This document shows, one piece after another, positions 45,549 through 58,400 of a stretch of 64,000 nt of DNA. This DNA is from Enchytraeus crypticus (Eukaryota > Annelida > Clitellata > Enchytraeida > Enchytraeidae): positions 1,137,001 to 1,201,000 of the forward strand of contig CAJHZI010000197.1 of assembly GCA_905160935.1 (NCBI GenBank). Direction: 5' to 3'. The notes beneath the pieces were generated by a model. The model saw nothing but the letters and a program-made list of their open reading frames with translations, was not told where the DNA came from and made no database searches. The translations under genes were made by a program, and so were the position numbers. Numbering within the stretch: the stretch's first letter is position 1; each line of letters opens with the position of its first letter.

Positions 45549-46019
45549 TTTTAACAAAAAGTCTAAAGAAAGACACAAAGATAAAGATAGTGAAAATTTT
45601 GGTTTGGACCACGTTATTGTATGGATGTTAAACTTGGACCTTCAGGAAGGAAGATATTAGGAAACTGGAGGCATTGGAAATGTGGATTTGGAGAAAAATG
45701 GAGAGGATTAGCTGGACTCGAAAGGTTGCAAAATGAGGACGTTCTGGAGAGAGTTGGCACAGATAGACAGTTGATAATTGTATTAAGAAATAGGAAGAAG
45801 AGTTGGATAGGACATATTCTAAGGGGAGAAGGTCTATTAATAGAGGTCATTGAATATAGAATGGAAGGAAAAAGATGCAGGTGCAGGCCGAGATTAGGTA
45901 TCTTAGGTGATTAAAAGACCCACTCATATGTGGAAATAAAGAGGAAAGCGGAAGACAGAGAAGAGTGGAGGCGTTATACCATGGACCTGCCAGTAGGCAG
46001 TGCACTAAGAGAGAGAAAG
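45549..46019 (+). mobile_element. RTE-like LINE 3' end
   Basis: Translates in broken frames as LTKSLKKDTKIKIVKILVWTTLL, then RKLEALEMWIWRKMERISW, VLERVGTDRQLIIVLRNRKKSWIGHIL, and a final GRPRL-like segment. It ends ACCATGGACCTGCCAGTAGGCAGTGCACTAAGAGAGAG. The closest relative in the window is 59707-60640. The 97-residue frame at 45621-45914 is part of it. Confidence 0.85.
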
Positions 46020-46436
46020 AGGATTTGATTTAATCTCTATTGATTTCATAGAAACATTCGTTCATTTAGTTTCTCAGTGTTTAAATGATTATGTTTAATT
46101 GTGTAAAATACCCAAATTGTAACAAAATTATACCTCTAAGCCAGCTGCAGAGCAAATGATTAATTAGTTTAGTGCCTCAGACCTGGTGCTGTAGATGTGC
46201 TGGTCGACATTCAATAAAAATTCATTGCTTCCTCTTCATTGCCACTTATGGTGACTTCCGTTAAAGAAACGCCGTCAAATTAACTTAAAATGTTACTGTT
46301 TCTTCAAGTTCAAGGGTCTTTGTAAATATATTCAGGCAACTTAGAATATAGTTTGAGAATAGAACGACTGAAAGAAAGGCGTGCTTGATATTTCTATTTA
46401 TTAGTGTATCTTCTCCGTATTGTTCTCGGATGTGGT

Positions 46437-46800
46437 TGCATCACTGCAGAACAGGGCAACCACAAACAATCTGCTGCGTGTATTTAAGATGCGACTAAGG
46501 CAGGAATTGAAGATGGCAAAAGGGGACCCACCTCACCATGAAAATTTTTTCCCCAGGATTAAGCGGTAATTAATCCATCTAACCGAGGAAGGCAACGGGA
46601 AACCACCTCAGAAGCCAAACTTTTTCCAAGCTATAGGCTACACAAGGTATGGATAAGGCATAGAGTTTGTGAAGGGATTAACTTGTTGATCTAAGGAGTG
46701 CTCTTATGGAGCGAGAAAGCAGACTTTGAGTATGAATATGTACCTTGAACCTGCCACTTGGCAGTGCACTGAAGAGAGAGAGAGAAAGAGAGAGAGAGTG
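46437..46800 (+). repeat. Dispersed repeat B, plus strand
   Basis: Runs from GCATCACTGCAGAACAGGGCAACCAC through AAGGGGACC..CACCATGAAAATTTT, GGAAACCACCTC, GGTATGGATAAGGCATAGA, GGAGTGCTCTTATGGAGCG and CCTGCCACTTGGCAGTGCACTGAAGAGAGAG. A nearly full copy in opposite orientation lies at 49885-50290. The last bases resemble the RTE-like LINE end, so B may be another LINE 3' UTR. Confidence 0.8.
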
Positions 46801-47415
46801 AGAGTGGTATTTGGTGTTGTGGAACTGCTGGCAGCTACATGCTCCGCTTGATGCGCCCCTGACATCTCCTTCGGACGAAAATTGGACGCTTAATCTCATC
46901 ATTTTGTATTTTAGTCAGAATCAAAACACTTGATTGGTTTCACTGTTATTGTTTGATTGATTACAGATGTAACTTTATGGTTAGTGGAGACGCAATTAAA
47001 TAAGGAAAAATTAATACGTTAAAGAGACAAACAGCACGGTTACAGCTCAAACACGAACAGGATTGTTAGAAGCGTCAGAACGAAGCCTAAGGTATGTAAC
47101 AATATTTGTTACATACTACTGCCGGTTTTTGTTAGGTTATTCGTACGTGACGAATCTATTGGTGTACTCTAACCAGCAGACCTTTCTTGATTTTTAAGTA
47201 TTACGGTACTAAAGAGTAAGACCAATGTTTTCGAACACACGGCCGTACATAATGTTGGGATTATAGGAGTTTTTCCAAAACTTTATTTTGGACAGTTTTA
47301 TTAGGAAAACTGTATTTTTAATGCATTAGTAGATAATATCGTGAGACTGATTCTGCAGATTTTGATAACTTTAGTACCGTAAAATAATTTTAATAATGGA
47401 CTCTCTCCTCTGCAG

Positions 47416-47436
47416 CGTGATGAAGAAATGGAAAAG
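47416..47436 (+). CDS. Candidate 21-base microexon (RDEEMEK)
   Basis: CTCTCTCCTCTGCAG, a near-ideal acceptor with a pure pyrimidine tract, precedes 21 bases, followed by the consensus donor GTAAGT at 47437-47442. It reads RDEEMEK in phase 0 to phase 0. It therefore joins the exon at 43983-44090 in frame and keeps the charged character (..HEVSLYE-RDEEMEK..). Confidence 0.55.
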
Positions 47437-47442
47437 GTAAGT

Positions 47443-49230
47443 TATTTAGGTGATCATTTAAGTCAGGTATTTAATTAGGTTATGCTGGGTTGTGGATATA
47501 CGAAATGGGTTCAAAGAGTCTAAAAGCCCTTTATGCATTCGCCGAGGCTACTTAAGATCAATGGCGTGACGTCTTCTCTGGCAGCATTAGGGTGCTTTAG
47601 TATATCCGCAGGCAAATTCGTTATGTAGGAATTCCAATCGCCAACCTTCCGCTTTAACATCTTAAATTTGTTATTCTTTTCTTGGAGGCTCTATTACAGT
47701 TTACCAAACGCTGTCCTAAGACCAAGTGCCAAACTCTTCTACCCGTTTACATCTTGATTTAGCTGAGACTTAAATGCAGTCTCCACGATCTCATCAATTT
47801 ACAGCATCCATTCTGAAAGACATTAGTTACACTTGCTATTATACCCAGATTGCTATTTTCCTATCCTACTTCAATATTTCGGACTCCCTTGATGTTGTCG
47901 GGGATGATCACTCGCGTCTAAACATCTTGCTAGCTTGATCGGCATCCACTACGTGTGGAAATGAGTCAAAATGGCTAATTCGAGCGAAATAGTAATTTTT
48001 AAATAACTAATTATTTTAATTCGTTACTAGGATTATTATATATTTTTTATAATTAGGATCCTATTTCGCCCGCTATTGGCCGTTTTGGTCTCTGCCTACT
48101 GCGGCATCTCCCGTACGAGCCCGTCAGTAGAGAGGGATCTGCCGTTTTCCGCTGTGTTGTAGGTTTTCGAGACCAGGCAGAAGATTGGATATGAATACAA
48201 CAGAGAGCAGCGGAGTCCTACAAACTCTGTCTGCCTGGAATAGCCTGTCAGTCTCTCACAACAACAACAACACGGTAAAAGATTTAGCGGAGGCTCCACG
48301 AATATCCTCTGCTTCAGTGTCGTGAACGTCGATGGTATAAAGTCTCGTACAGACAGAAAATAAAATTTTTCATCCACGAAATCTTCTGCGAATGCAAAAA
48401 TGTGCATACCGAACGCCGAAGTTTTCTGTTAAGGTGAAAGACGGAATGGTTTCATAAGGTTAAGGCTGATTTAACAGAATATCTGTATGACTGTAAATTT
48501 GTACTCTTGTAGACTGATATGGGCAATATATAATTAATTTAAATTTAATTTAAATTTAATTTTGTTTTGTTTTAAGATTTTAAATATTAAAAACTAATTA
48601 ATTTTATGGTATCTGTAGAATAATTACGAAGAGCAAAAAAATAAAAAAGTTTGGTAAAGAAATTCAAATAGCTCTCTCGATACAATATTGATGAAATGTG
48701 CTACTTTAAGTTACTTGCCCACCAGCGATCAAGTCGTTGACAAGCCCGAACGGAATCGAAATAAGGCCCAGAAAGCGGTAAAACCTCCCACATTGAAATT
48801 TTCATGTTGCATGTCAGTCAAAAGTAGGCTACTTGTTCAGGCATATAACATTTCAGTCCTAAGATAAAAAGCCCTGAAGTCAGCAAGTTTTCAATCTCAG
48901 CTGACCAACAAATAATTTACAACCCAAAAACCTAGGCATTTCGCATACTTTACTGCAGTTTATGGGTTTCTGAAATTTATGCGGTATGGGTGAAATACTA
49001 TTAATATGGCTGTGCTATTGGTTAAACACTATATGTTGCTTTGCTATCTACTATCTTCATTAGTTCCTAGTCAGCTCGAAAAACTAAGGTTTATCGACAA
49101 AATGAGTTCGACAGTATGCTGTCTACATAAGCCTATAAGGGCATGAATGGACGTTTTTGTACTTCTTTCTAGAGAAACTTTCGACAGATGCATTCTCTAC
49201 TTATTATTTTCTTATAAAAGTGGTAGTAAT
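47443..49230. other. Putative intronic or intergenic DNA
   Basis: A GC-richer patch at 48060-48430 has no recognised protein. At 48723-48774 an acceptor-like CTTGCCCACCAG precedes 52 open bases and GTAAAA. The phase does not fit the microexon, so I do not call it. Confidence 0.35.
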
Positions 49231-49237
49231 AACTAAA

Positions 49238-49395
49238 TTCTACTCGTCATCCTCATCTTCCCTTGCATCCCAATTTAACCTAGACCTAGGGTCGGGATTA
49301 AAAAAATTCTGCAGCAATTTCTGGAGCCTAGGCCGACTTAAGACCGAATTCACAGACCGAATGCCATTTATTGTGTTGGAATTCTACCGTAACTA
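49238..49395 (+). repeat. Dispersed repeat C
   Basis: TCGTCATCCTCATCTTCCC..GGGTCGGGATTAAAAAAATTCTG..GCAATTTCTGGAG matches 22240-22490. Confidence 0.6.
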
Positions 49396-49884
49396 AGAAA
49401 TTAAAATGAATAAATAGTAGATCTCTAATTAATCGAATGTCTACCACTATTTAAAGGCAATCATGAAGTCAGAATGCCAATGAATGAAAAATGTCGTAGC
49501 ACAATTAGAACATTTTAAATTAGTCATTACATTTATATAGGCCTAATGAAACATTTCTATTATTATATACATGTATAAGACGTAGGAATACGAAATTTGA
49601 AGATGTCACTCGTAGATAGAGTGGAACTACCTATATACACTCTATCTCTCTCTCTTACTCTCATGCACACGATTTTCAATATAAGAGAATTTGCGCCATG
49701 GAGTCTGAAATGCTTCTAAAGAAGTTTCACAACTGCCTGAAATGCTTCTAAAGAAGCTTCATAACTGCCTCAAAGTAGTAACCAGGCTCGATCTCTGTTT
49801 TACAATTGATTTAGCCCTATATACTGCCACAGCATCAAGATACATTTCGTGTAAGAAACGGCCTGTCAACCGATTGGCCAAACT

Positions 49885-50290
49885 TCTTCAGGGCACTGCC
49901 AAGTGGCAGGTTCAAGGTACAATTCATACTCACATAAGTCTTCATAAGTCTGCTTTCTCGCTCCATATGAGCACTCCTTAGATCAACAAGTTAATCCCTT
50001 CATAAAGTCTATGCCTTATCCATACCTTATGTAGTCTATAGCTTGTGAAAAATATGGTTTATGAGGTGGTTTCCCGCTGCCTTCCTAAATTAGGTGGATT
50101 AATTACTATTTAATCCTGGCGGGAAATATATCATGGTGAGTTTGGTCCCCTCTTGCCATCCTCAGCTCCTGCCTTTAGTCGCCTCTTACGTACACGCGGC
50201 AGATTGTTTGCAGTTGCCCTATTCTGCAGTGGTCCAACCACACCCGAGCACAGCACGGGGATGGTCAAGCTACATCACCGTAATTCACGC
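49885..50290 (-). repeat. Dispersed repeat B, minus strand
   Basis: Reverse-complement copy of 46437-46800. It extends slightly further at its 5' end (CTGCAGTGGTCCAACCACACCCGAGCACAGC on the plus strand). Confidence 0.8.
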
Positions 50291-50664
50291 ATTCATAAAG
50301 TACGAGCACAAAACTTATCCAAAATAAAAATTCACTGATAGGAAGTAGACAAATTTTACGATTTCAAGTATCTCGTATTCAAGTCTCACATTCAAGAAGT
50401 ATTTCAATTCAGTCCATTGTGTTGAATTCACGAAAATTTCTTAATTATAGCTCCAACATTTATATACAGAAAGGAGGAAGACCGATTACGTTTACACCTA
50501 CAGCAATTTTCACCTACAACGATTTGTTTACAATTTTATATTGCACTTAAGACGCTGTCTAATTTAATAACTAATTCGTATGTTGATATGACGAAAAAAG
50601 CAGAGACTAGAAATATGTGCAAGAGTAGTATGCCAAGGACCTGCAAATAGATAGTGAGTGCACT

Positions 50665-50670
<6 letters not shown>

Positions 50671-50722
<52 letters not shown>
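50671..50722. repeat. (TA)n microsatellite beside a LINE-end fragment
   Basis: The tract follows ATGCCAAGGACCTGCAAATAG..GTGCACTGAGATATATA (50630-50670), a degenerate RTE-like LINE end. Confidence 0.85.
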
Positions 50723-50726
<4 letters not shown>

Positions 50727-50739
50727 TGCTAAATCCACG

Positions 50740-51637
50740 TTTGGGATTATCTTTTAAAAACGAAGTCAACTCTGTACGATTGATAGATCTAGTGAATGAA
50801 TTTTTACTGTAGAGAACTAATCAATTTAATTTAGTAGTTTCTGTCTTGTATTTTTATGATTTTAAATCATTTTCGAAATGATATTGATTATAAAAAAATT
50901 TTAAATCTAAAGAGAAATGATTTTGATTCTGATTTTAAAATAATTTCTGTTTGATGATTTTAATTTCGATTTAAAATAATTGTAAATTGATTTTATTAAC
51001 ACTGATAAATAGGCTATAACATGTAGGTTGCAATATATCCAAGTACCAACGTATTTTAACTACAAATAACTGCTACTACAACACTTAATTATATAACTAA
51101 TTGCATGAATTAAACAGTAATGCGTCTTAAAATTTACAAAATATATTATACTGACCAATAATATTTTGTAAATTTTAAGACGCATTACTGTAATGCGTCT
51201 TAAAATTTACAAAATATATTATACTGACCAATAATATTTTGTAAATTTTAAGACGCATTACTGTTTAATTCATGCAATTAGTTATATAATTAAGTGTTGT
51301 AGTAGCAGTTATTTGTAGTTAAAATACGTTGGTACTTGGATATATTGCAACCTACATGTTATAGCCTATTTATCAGTGTTAATAAAATCAATTTACAATT
51401 ATTTTAAATCGAAATTAAAATCATCAAACAGAAATTATTTTAAAATCAGAATCAAAATCATTTCTCTTTAGATTTAAATTTTTTTATAATCAATATCATT
51501 TCGAAAATGATTTAAAATCATAAAAATACAAGACAGAAACTACTAAATTAAATTGATTAGTTCTCTACAGTAAGAATTCATTCACTAGATCTATCAATCG
51601 TACAGAGTTGACTTCGTTTTTAAAAGATAATCCCAAA
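50740..51637. repeat. Large palindrome (~375-base arms) with a doubled central hairpin
   Basis: 50740-51114 is the reverse complement of 51264-51637. I found two differences: a T/C change near 50798 and one A missing from an A run. Between the arms lie two direct copies of a 74-76 base unit (51115-51190 and ~51189-51263). Each is itself a hairpin with a perfect 30-bp stem and a ~16-base loop in the same orientation. No coding content, transposase or clear target duplication is visible. Confidence 0.95.
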
Positions 51638-51837
51638 TTAAACTCTTGACAACTGTGCCAAATTGGCAGACCTGAAAGATGGAACACTAGCTAAATGATT
51701 CTTAATGACTGTAGTACTTTTTAAATAGAACTGAAGAATTATTGGACGATTTAGCCGTTTTGTAAAAAATGAGAAAACGAATTCGTTGAACACCTATAGG
51801 CTCTAACCGTTTTAACTAGGCATTAAATATATTAATG

Positions 51838-52945
51838 ATAAAGGTTTAACTTCCGTTTCCTCAAACAAGGATGATGTCAGGGACGTCCCCTATCACATGT
51901 CGCTACAAATACATGTATTTTACTATAAATAATGTGACCGTTGCAATGTTGTAAATAATGCTATTATTGCAATATTGTATTATTGCAATATTGCAATGAC
52001 GCTTAAAAATTTTATTATTTTATTCTCTTATTAGGGCAAATGTTGGAGTCTTTTGTTTTATGTAAATTGCTGTATTTTGTGAGACTTTTCTAGCTGTATT
52101 GTGCGAAATGGTTGAATCATTTAAAATAAATTAAATCAAATCGATTCACCCCAGACGATCTGAAAAAAACACGTCCTGAAGAGAGAAAATGATCCTAAAC
52201 GGTGCCGTTCCGGTGATTAAAAAAAATCAGTCAGGCAAGCTTAAAAAAGTCTGTGGTGGGAAGAGATGTGTTTTCAACCTACAACAGAAAGTGGAAGTAG
52301 TTGAACATGAGCGAAGATCAGGAGGCAGACAGTACCAAACAGTTTGAGCGGAGAAAGCAAATGAACGTCTACCTAACGAAGTGTGAATATTAGGAATTTT
52401 GAGCAGTTTGAAATTGGAAAAACGAAGCTTACGGCTTACGGGAAGGTTGGATTAGAAGATTGGATTGGAAGATCAGAAAGGTAAGAATGCTTACGAAAGA
52501 AAAGTGTATTGAAAGTTAACAGAGCAATTTTATACTTAATTCTTTGAATCACAGGAAGCCAATGACGATTATAAGCAAGGCACTAGAGGTGGCCTGAAGC
52601 TTTGAGGATCGACAGACATCACGTGCTAGAGAATTCTGAACGCGTTGCAACCGCATGAGAGAAGAAGGTAAGCCATCCAGCAATGAATTGAAAGTATTAA
52701 AGTCTAGAATGAACTATTGAGTTAGCAAGAATTATGGATGGATTTTTATCAAGAGATAACCGAATCTGGCTGATTCGACGGATCTGGAAGAAAGATGAAC
52801 GACAGACAGACGAGAAATGAGATTTTAAGTCAAGATTTTCATCAAATATGACACCAAGGTTTTTAGCCTTGTGAGTAGGAGTAAGAGCAAGATTTTGAAA
52901 ATAGATGGAAGAATTGGCTGCTTTGGTTCTTGCTGGAGGTTATTA
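51838..52945 (-). pseudogene. L2-type LINE C-terminal RT and 3' UTR (family A)
   Basis: On the minus strand, from 52945 down: KAKNLGVIFDENLDLKSHF, IRRISQIRLSLDKNPSIILA, then in shifted frames LDGLPSSLMRLQRVQNSLA, LPVIQRIKYKIALLTF and WNSLPPDLRS. A 3' UTR follows and ends GACGTCCCTGACATCATCC...AACCTTTATCATTAAT at 51838. Frameshifts abound. The protein order and motifs are those of L2-clade LINEs. Confidence 0.85.
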
Positions 52946-53889
52946 TTAGTTATTTACTGAAATTTGTAGTAACCGTTATACCTATTCGTTATAGATTATA
53001 GGCTATGTGTATTTCCTACATTTGCATGATTTTTATTGGTTTATACATGTACTGTAACTCTATGCATATTGACTGGTGGGTCAGATTATGACTGAGAATA
53101 CCATAATAAAACGGTTCAATTCAGTTTTAGTTAACCATTTTAATTTAATGCAATCAGCATCAAATCAGTGACGGTCATAACCTTACGTTCATTTGTGCAT
53201 GTTCATGAACATGCGACCATTGGTATGTTGTAAATGTTATTCTATGATATTTTAATGACACTTAATTATTTTATTATTTTACTCTTTTCTTAAGGCACAT
53301 ATTATTAGAGTCTTCGAACCACCGTGTTCATTTCATTCATATGAATTGCTGTATTATGAGAAACTTTTCTGGCTGTATTGTGTGAAATGATTGAGTCATT
53401 TAAATAAAATAGATAAATAAAATGTACCTGGATTACGATCAGTATTTGATGGAAATAAGGTGTAGGTGCTAGTACCTTTAGTACCTGCTGATTATGGCCA
53501 ACATTGAATAGCATGATGTTTTCATTTTTAGTTAAAGTTAATTACTGTTCCGGTTGACAATTGCATTGACTAATATACTATTTAAAGAACAAATGCATCT
53601 AGAATTTTAAAGATTAGAGATGATTTAATTCTTTAGGGATCGGCGCTCCGTATTTATCCTGTCCAATTTATTGAAACCGGTTGACTAAGCAAAGCTGCCA
53701 GTACTCCCGCGTGATTTTTAACGGAGAGATTGGTGACCTCGTCACGATCTTCAATATACGCTTAGCTAACGTTTCGTCGAACAAATTTCGCAGAAGTGGC
53801 CAGTAAAACTCAAATTTAAGACACTAGAAGGGGATTTCGAAAAGCAATAGAAAGTTTAGTTGTGAGCAGTTGTCTAAGTGCTAAGTCTC

Positions 53890-53995
53890 TCTCTAGTGTT
53901 GCGCCAAGAGGCAGGTCCAAGGTATATATTCGTAACCTCAAGCTGCTACAACGCTCCATAAAGGGCACTCCATCGATCATCGAGTTAATTAGTTC
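53890..53995 (-). repeat. Fragment of dispersed repeat B
   Basis: GCCAAGAGGCAGGTCCAAGGTATATATTCG..CGCTCCATAAAGGGCACTCC..ATCGAGTTAATTAG resembles 49890-50000, but is more diverged. Confidence 0.55.
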
Positions 53996-54509
53996 ATAAT
54001 AGGGATTTTAATTTCTTTACGCAAACACAGATTCCTTTAAATATTTATTTAAATGCATTTACACGGACTAACTTTACATCTGTTGATAATTAATGTTGCT
54101 GTGCCGCCTGTGGATGTTAGCTTTTTGCTGCATTTGATTCCGTTAAGCAAGACGAGCTTACAACTGAGCCCTCATGCTTCACACGACTTACTGTTGTCAT
54201 TTATCAATTGCCGGTGTCTGGGCGTCGCTGCCTGGTGTTAACTGGGAAATTAAAGAAAAAGGCATTTAACTGAAAAATTCTTTTTCGACAAACTTTGGGG
54301 AATTAGGTGACCTCAAATAGGCATCGTTTATACATGCATGTATAATGGTATGTATGTACATTTGTATATACAAGTGCTTAATGTAGGCCTACTTCAAGTA
54401 TAGGCCTTAGTATATTTTGCTATTATACTGTACAGTATATTATGTAGGCCTGCCTATACAGGTAGCCAATCGTACCTATATAGTTAGACACCGAAGCCAA
54501 TTCTTATTA

Positions 54510-54588
54510 TGTAGACCTACAATATATATATACGTATAGAGCATATACAATATATATATAGGCCTTTATATATAATATTATATATAGG

Positions 54589-54622
<34 letters not shown>

Positions 54623-54670
54623 TCTATATATATGTATATATATGTATATATAATTATATATATATATAGG

Positions 54671-54711
<41 letters not shown>

Positions 54712-54741
54712 CTATATATATATATACTGTATATATATAGG

Positions 54742-54779
<38 letters not shown>

Positions 54780-54840
54780 TTATTTATATATATATATATA
54801 TTTATATATTTATATATATTTATATATTAATAACAATTAT
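54510..54840. repeat. TA-rich tract punctuated by TAGGCCTA
   Basis: Several (TA)n blocks are separated by TAGGCCTATA, TAGGCTATA and TAGGTCTATA. Tyr/Ile frames here are artefacts. Confidence 0.9.
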
Positions 54841-55841
54841 GAATACATGTATATGTATTATTTAGCTGTAGAAATTCTATTTATTAGGAATGGGAGACTT
54901 TAAAAAATGTTAAACACTCTTATCATTATAATTAATGTATTCGGTGACTCATATCAGATTAATAAAAATGACCAATTATTTAAACTTTTGCTCTGGTGAA
55001 AGTTTTAATCTCTAGTGATTCTATTTACCAATTATAAAGCAATTGTTCCAATTTATCTGCTCTTTAATATGCTGTCATTTCGTGTTAAGCATTTCATTGT
55101 CATATTTTATCGCTACGAATTGACGTTTCTACAACTGCGATGTCTACGGTTTACAATACACAGATTTGTTAGTGCTTAAAATATGTGGAGACAGCATACA
55201 GAATTATAAAGGAACTTGGAATGATAAAATGTTTTAAGCAGCTCGCTAAAGTCTTAATTAAAATACAGATGTAAAAATTAAATCTGGAATGGTATTTCAC
55301 ATGAACATGGACATTGATTCAATGTCCATGTCGCATTCCTTGTAATTCGTTCTTCAGATGAACATGTAATTTACACTCTATTGTGGCATTCTTAGCTCCA
55401 GAATCACTGACAAACGTATTCAAAGTTGAGAGATGAAACGCGTGGTTGATTAAACATTGTATTTTGGTTTTGACGGAAGCGTGACGTATTGGGCAGAAAA
55501 TATCAATTCACTTGAGATTCGTTATGATTGATTGCTGGGTTGTTGTAACTTCCAAGAGCGAGGAAAAAATTGATTCTACGGATACTTGCTGCTACTTCAG
55601 CTGGTTTGTTAAAACGCTTTTGCAAGTCGTCTTTTAGTATTCTCTCTATTTGGAGTTCTCACGTAAGCATTTGCCTTTATAGGGGCCGCAAATAAGATTT
55701 TACATGTAGGTATCCTCAGTTTACACTAACGAAAGTTTCCTCTTTCTAAGCTTACTGAATTGTTTCTCAAATGTTCATTCTACATGCCTTTGGGCAAATT
55801 ACTTTTAACTAAAGCGAAATAATAACTGATTTAATAATGTC

Positions 55842-55844
<3 letters not shown>

Positions 55845-55913
<69 letters not shown>
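55845..55913. repeat. (TA)n microsatellite
   Basis: About 33 TA units. Confidence 0.95.
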
Positions 55914-56477
55914 ATTCAAATGAACTGAATTCAGAAATCTACCAAATAGCAAACCTTATGCTTATGTAAAATGTAAAGGAGTCCAGCCAATATAAGTGAA
56001 ATAGAGAGTGAGAAAATGGGGAGAGAGATAGTTATTGTATGTTATTTTAGTGCAACTGTGCAATGAATAAGATATAATAACTAATAGACTAGTACATTTA
56101 AGAGAAAGAACAATTGTAGAGCTCAGCCAATATTGAAAAAAGTAAAGCATATACAGACACCAACCAAATAAAACATCATCATCAGCGATAGTGTCAAGTA
56201 GCTGGCGCTATCGCTCTTCCGCTTCTTAATCACATTTATTAATTAGATAGATCTATGTGATATAGGCCTACGCTCGTATATCATCAACTACAGAAAGTCA
56301 GTCTCATTCGATTTCTCTCCGTTTGCTTACTTCGAAGTCCTCGTATTTTCTAGTTTAGGGTATTAGATTTAAACTTAACATTTAAATTTAATTGAACTTC
56401 CATTTTTCATTATCGAATTTGGGCTTAATGCACTAATATTGTATACATAAAATATCTTTAAATCATTAATCTCTTTC

Positions 56478-56523
56478 TCTCTCTTAGTTCACTGCCTACT
56501 GGCAGGTCAATGGTATATAACCC
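56478..56523 (-). mobile_element. RTE-like LINE terminal fragment
   Basis: CTCTCTCTTAGTTCACTGCCTACTGGCAGGTCAATGGTATATAAC is the last ~40 bases of the family in reverse, again with a (GA)n tail. Confidence 0.65.
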
Positions 56524-57340
56524 CTAAACTATATTACCAGCACTACTGTGACATCTTTTAAACGAGCGGAGTTTCATAAACGTATTTATTGATTGATTGT
56601 AATAGTCAATGTCCAGACACGACCCTAGCTCTTTCTACAACCTTGTTCTCTTACTATAGAGTTTGCTAGAGAAGCACTAACGAGATTAAAAGCTTCTGAA
56701 TTAATGATCAAAGTCATAATGTCGCTTAGTCACGAACGTTCAATTCCCTGAGGAATGCATTCAATACTTCTCATTCCATTCACTCTGTTTGCTTCCACTG
56801 ACCGGCTAAGAGATCTCCTCTAAGATATGCTGCCATTAAATGTGCATCTGCCGTATGATTTCATAACATGCACATGTGCATGCAAATAAAACTAAACTTA
56901 AACCAATTCGATCTCTTCTATCTATTTAACATACCGGTACGATATTTAATAGACTTTAATATTTTTGCAGTTTAAACGACCTATATGGTTGGAATTATTT
57001 TTCAGCGACAGTGATAACTCTTTCATATGATTTCAAACATCATGAAATTTTGATGTTAACATTCCTGTTGTGTGTGCGTGTACAGAAAGTGTTCACTTTC
57101 TGTACACTTGTTCAGAAAGTACATTTGTTGTGCAAACGGTTGTATGAGTGCAAAATAAGTTTACGTGTGCAACTGAGTGCTTAGAGAATGTGTGCGTCAA
57201 GTGTGTAAGTGCATATGTGCCAGTGAGTGCGAGTGTGCTATTGTGTGCCTGTATCTACGAGAGTATGTCTTTGTCTCTGTGTACGTCTTGTCTCACCATT
57301 CAGCGCGCGCAGTTGATCTCGCTTCACTCTTTGTCTTTAG

Positions 57341-57373
57341 AGCGTGACACGCTTCCGAGTCTTAGCACGTCAG
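57341..57373 (+). CDS. Candidate 33-base exon
   Basis: A strong pyrimidine tract and acceptor (TTCACTCTTTGTCTTTAG, 57323-57340) and a strong donor (GTAAGA from 57374) bound 33 bases in a GC-richer patch. Two of three frames are open (for example SVTRFRVLARQ in phase 0). It could continue the plus-strand gene at 43983/47416 or be a 5' UTR exon. There is no family evidence. Confidence 0.25.
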
Positions 57374-58101
57374 GTAAGATATTGTTGTAATTTTCCTCAT
57401 GGAAAACTATTTCATTTTTCACTTAATGCTAGATTTACTCAAAGATATTACAAATTTAAATAGTAAAATTATAAAAGTTAAAAATTATATTCCTCATCGA
57501 TCAAGGAGAAGTATCAATAAATAGCGTCATACGAATTGGTTGAAACACTAAAGTAAAATAGATATCAATAATCACACGATATCTTTTATAATATTCGAGA
57601 TCGCTCCTTCACAACAAGGATATATGTGGGAATATGTTACAAACTATTAAGCTTTGGAGTTGAACAAAAATCTCTGTCGATGATTTCTGTTAAAATTCGC
57701 TTTAGTACAAATTTTTGTAGGAAGAGATTTTCCTAGAAATATGGCTCCAGTTAAGTCTACTACAGTAGACTTGACTGGAGTTAAACTTTAACTGAGTTAA
57801 ACTTTTATATGCACTTTTTATATGTATTCTGCTGTGTCACGTTTTGCAATGTAATTGTATCTGTGCGTGTTTTCTGCCAAGAATTGGTGAATAAAAGATT
57901 ATATACAGTGCAAAACAGGAAAATCAGTTTTATTAAAGTATGGCATATGATGCTCAAAAAAAGTGCGCTAAAAATGTAAGGGACTCTGCAGACGAAGTCA
58001 AACTTGAAGTAAGACCAATATATACATAATGTCTAGATGACGAATAAACTTTCAATGCTATGGACAGTAGGTCTACATGTAAGCAATATTGACTGCCAAA
58101 C

Positions 58102-58166
58102 ATATATACAATATATATATATATATATATATATATACTCTATATATATATAGAATACATATACAC

Positions 58167-58217
<51 letters not shown>

Positions 58218-58285
58218 CATGTATCTGCCTTTATATGCATGTATATATATTTATTAATTATGTATATATGCATGTATGAATATGA

Positions 58286-58338
<53 letters not shown>

Positions 58339-58400
58339 TAAGGCCATATATATACATGTATAATTGTATATATATATACATGTATATAAATGTATCTATA
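58102..58400. repeat. TA-rich microsatellite cluster
   Basis: At least three (TA)n blocks with CATG/TGTATG interruptions. Confidence 0.9.

Noticed and set aside
45614-45914. Two opposite frames that look like small genes
   Set aside because: Both lie within the RTE-like LINE 3' end, whose protein motifs are in the plus strand across frames.
47043-47090. Possible exon between TTACAG and AAG/GTATGT
   Set aside because: It is 46 bases long and has a stop in the phase needed to link 43983-44090 with 47416-47436.
54053-54241. Plus-strand frame of 62 residues with a hydrophobic start
   Set aside because: No promoter, splice site or family match. The composition could arise by chance in a GC-richer patch.
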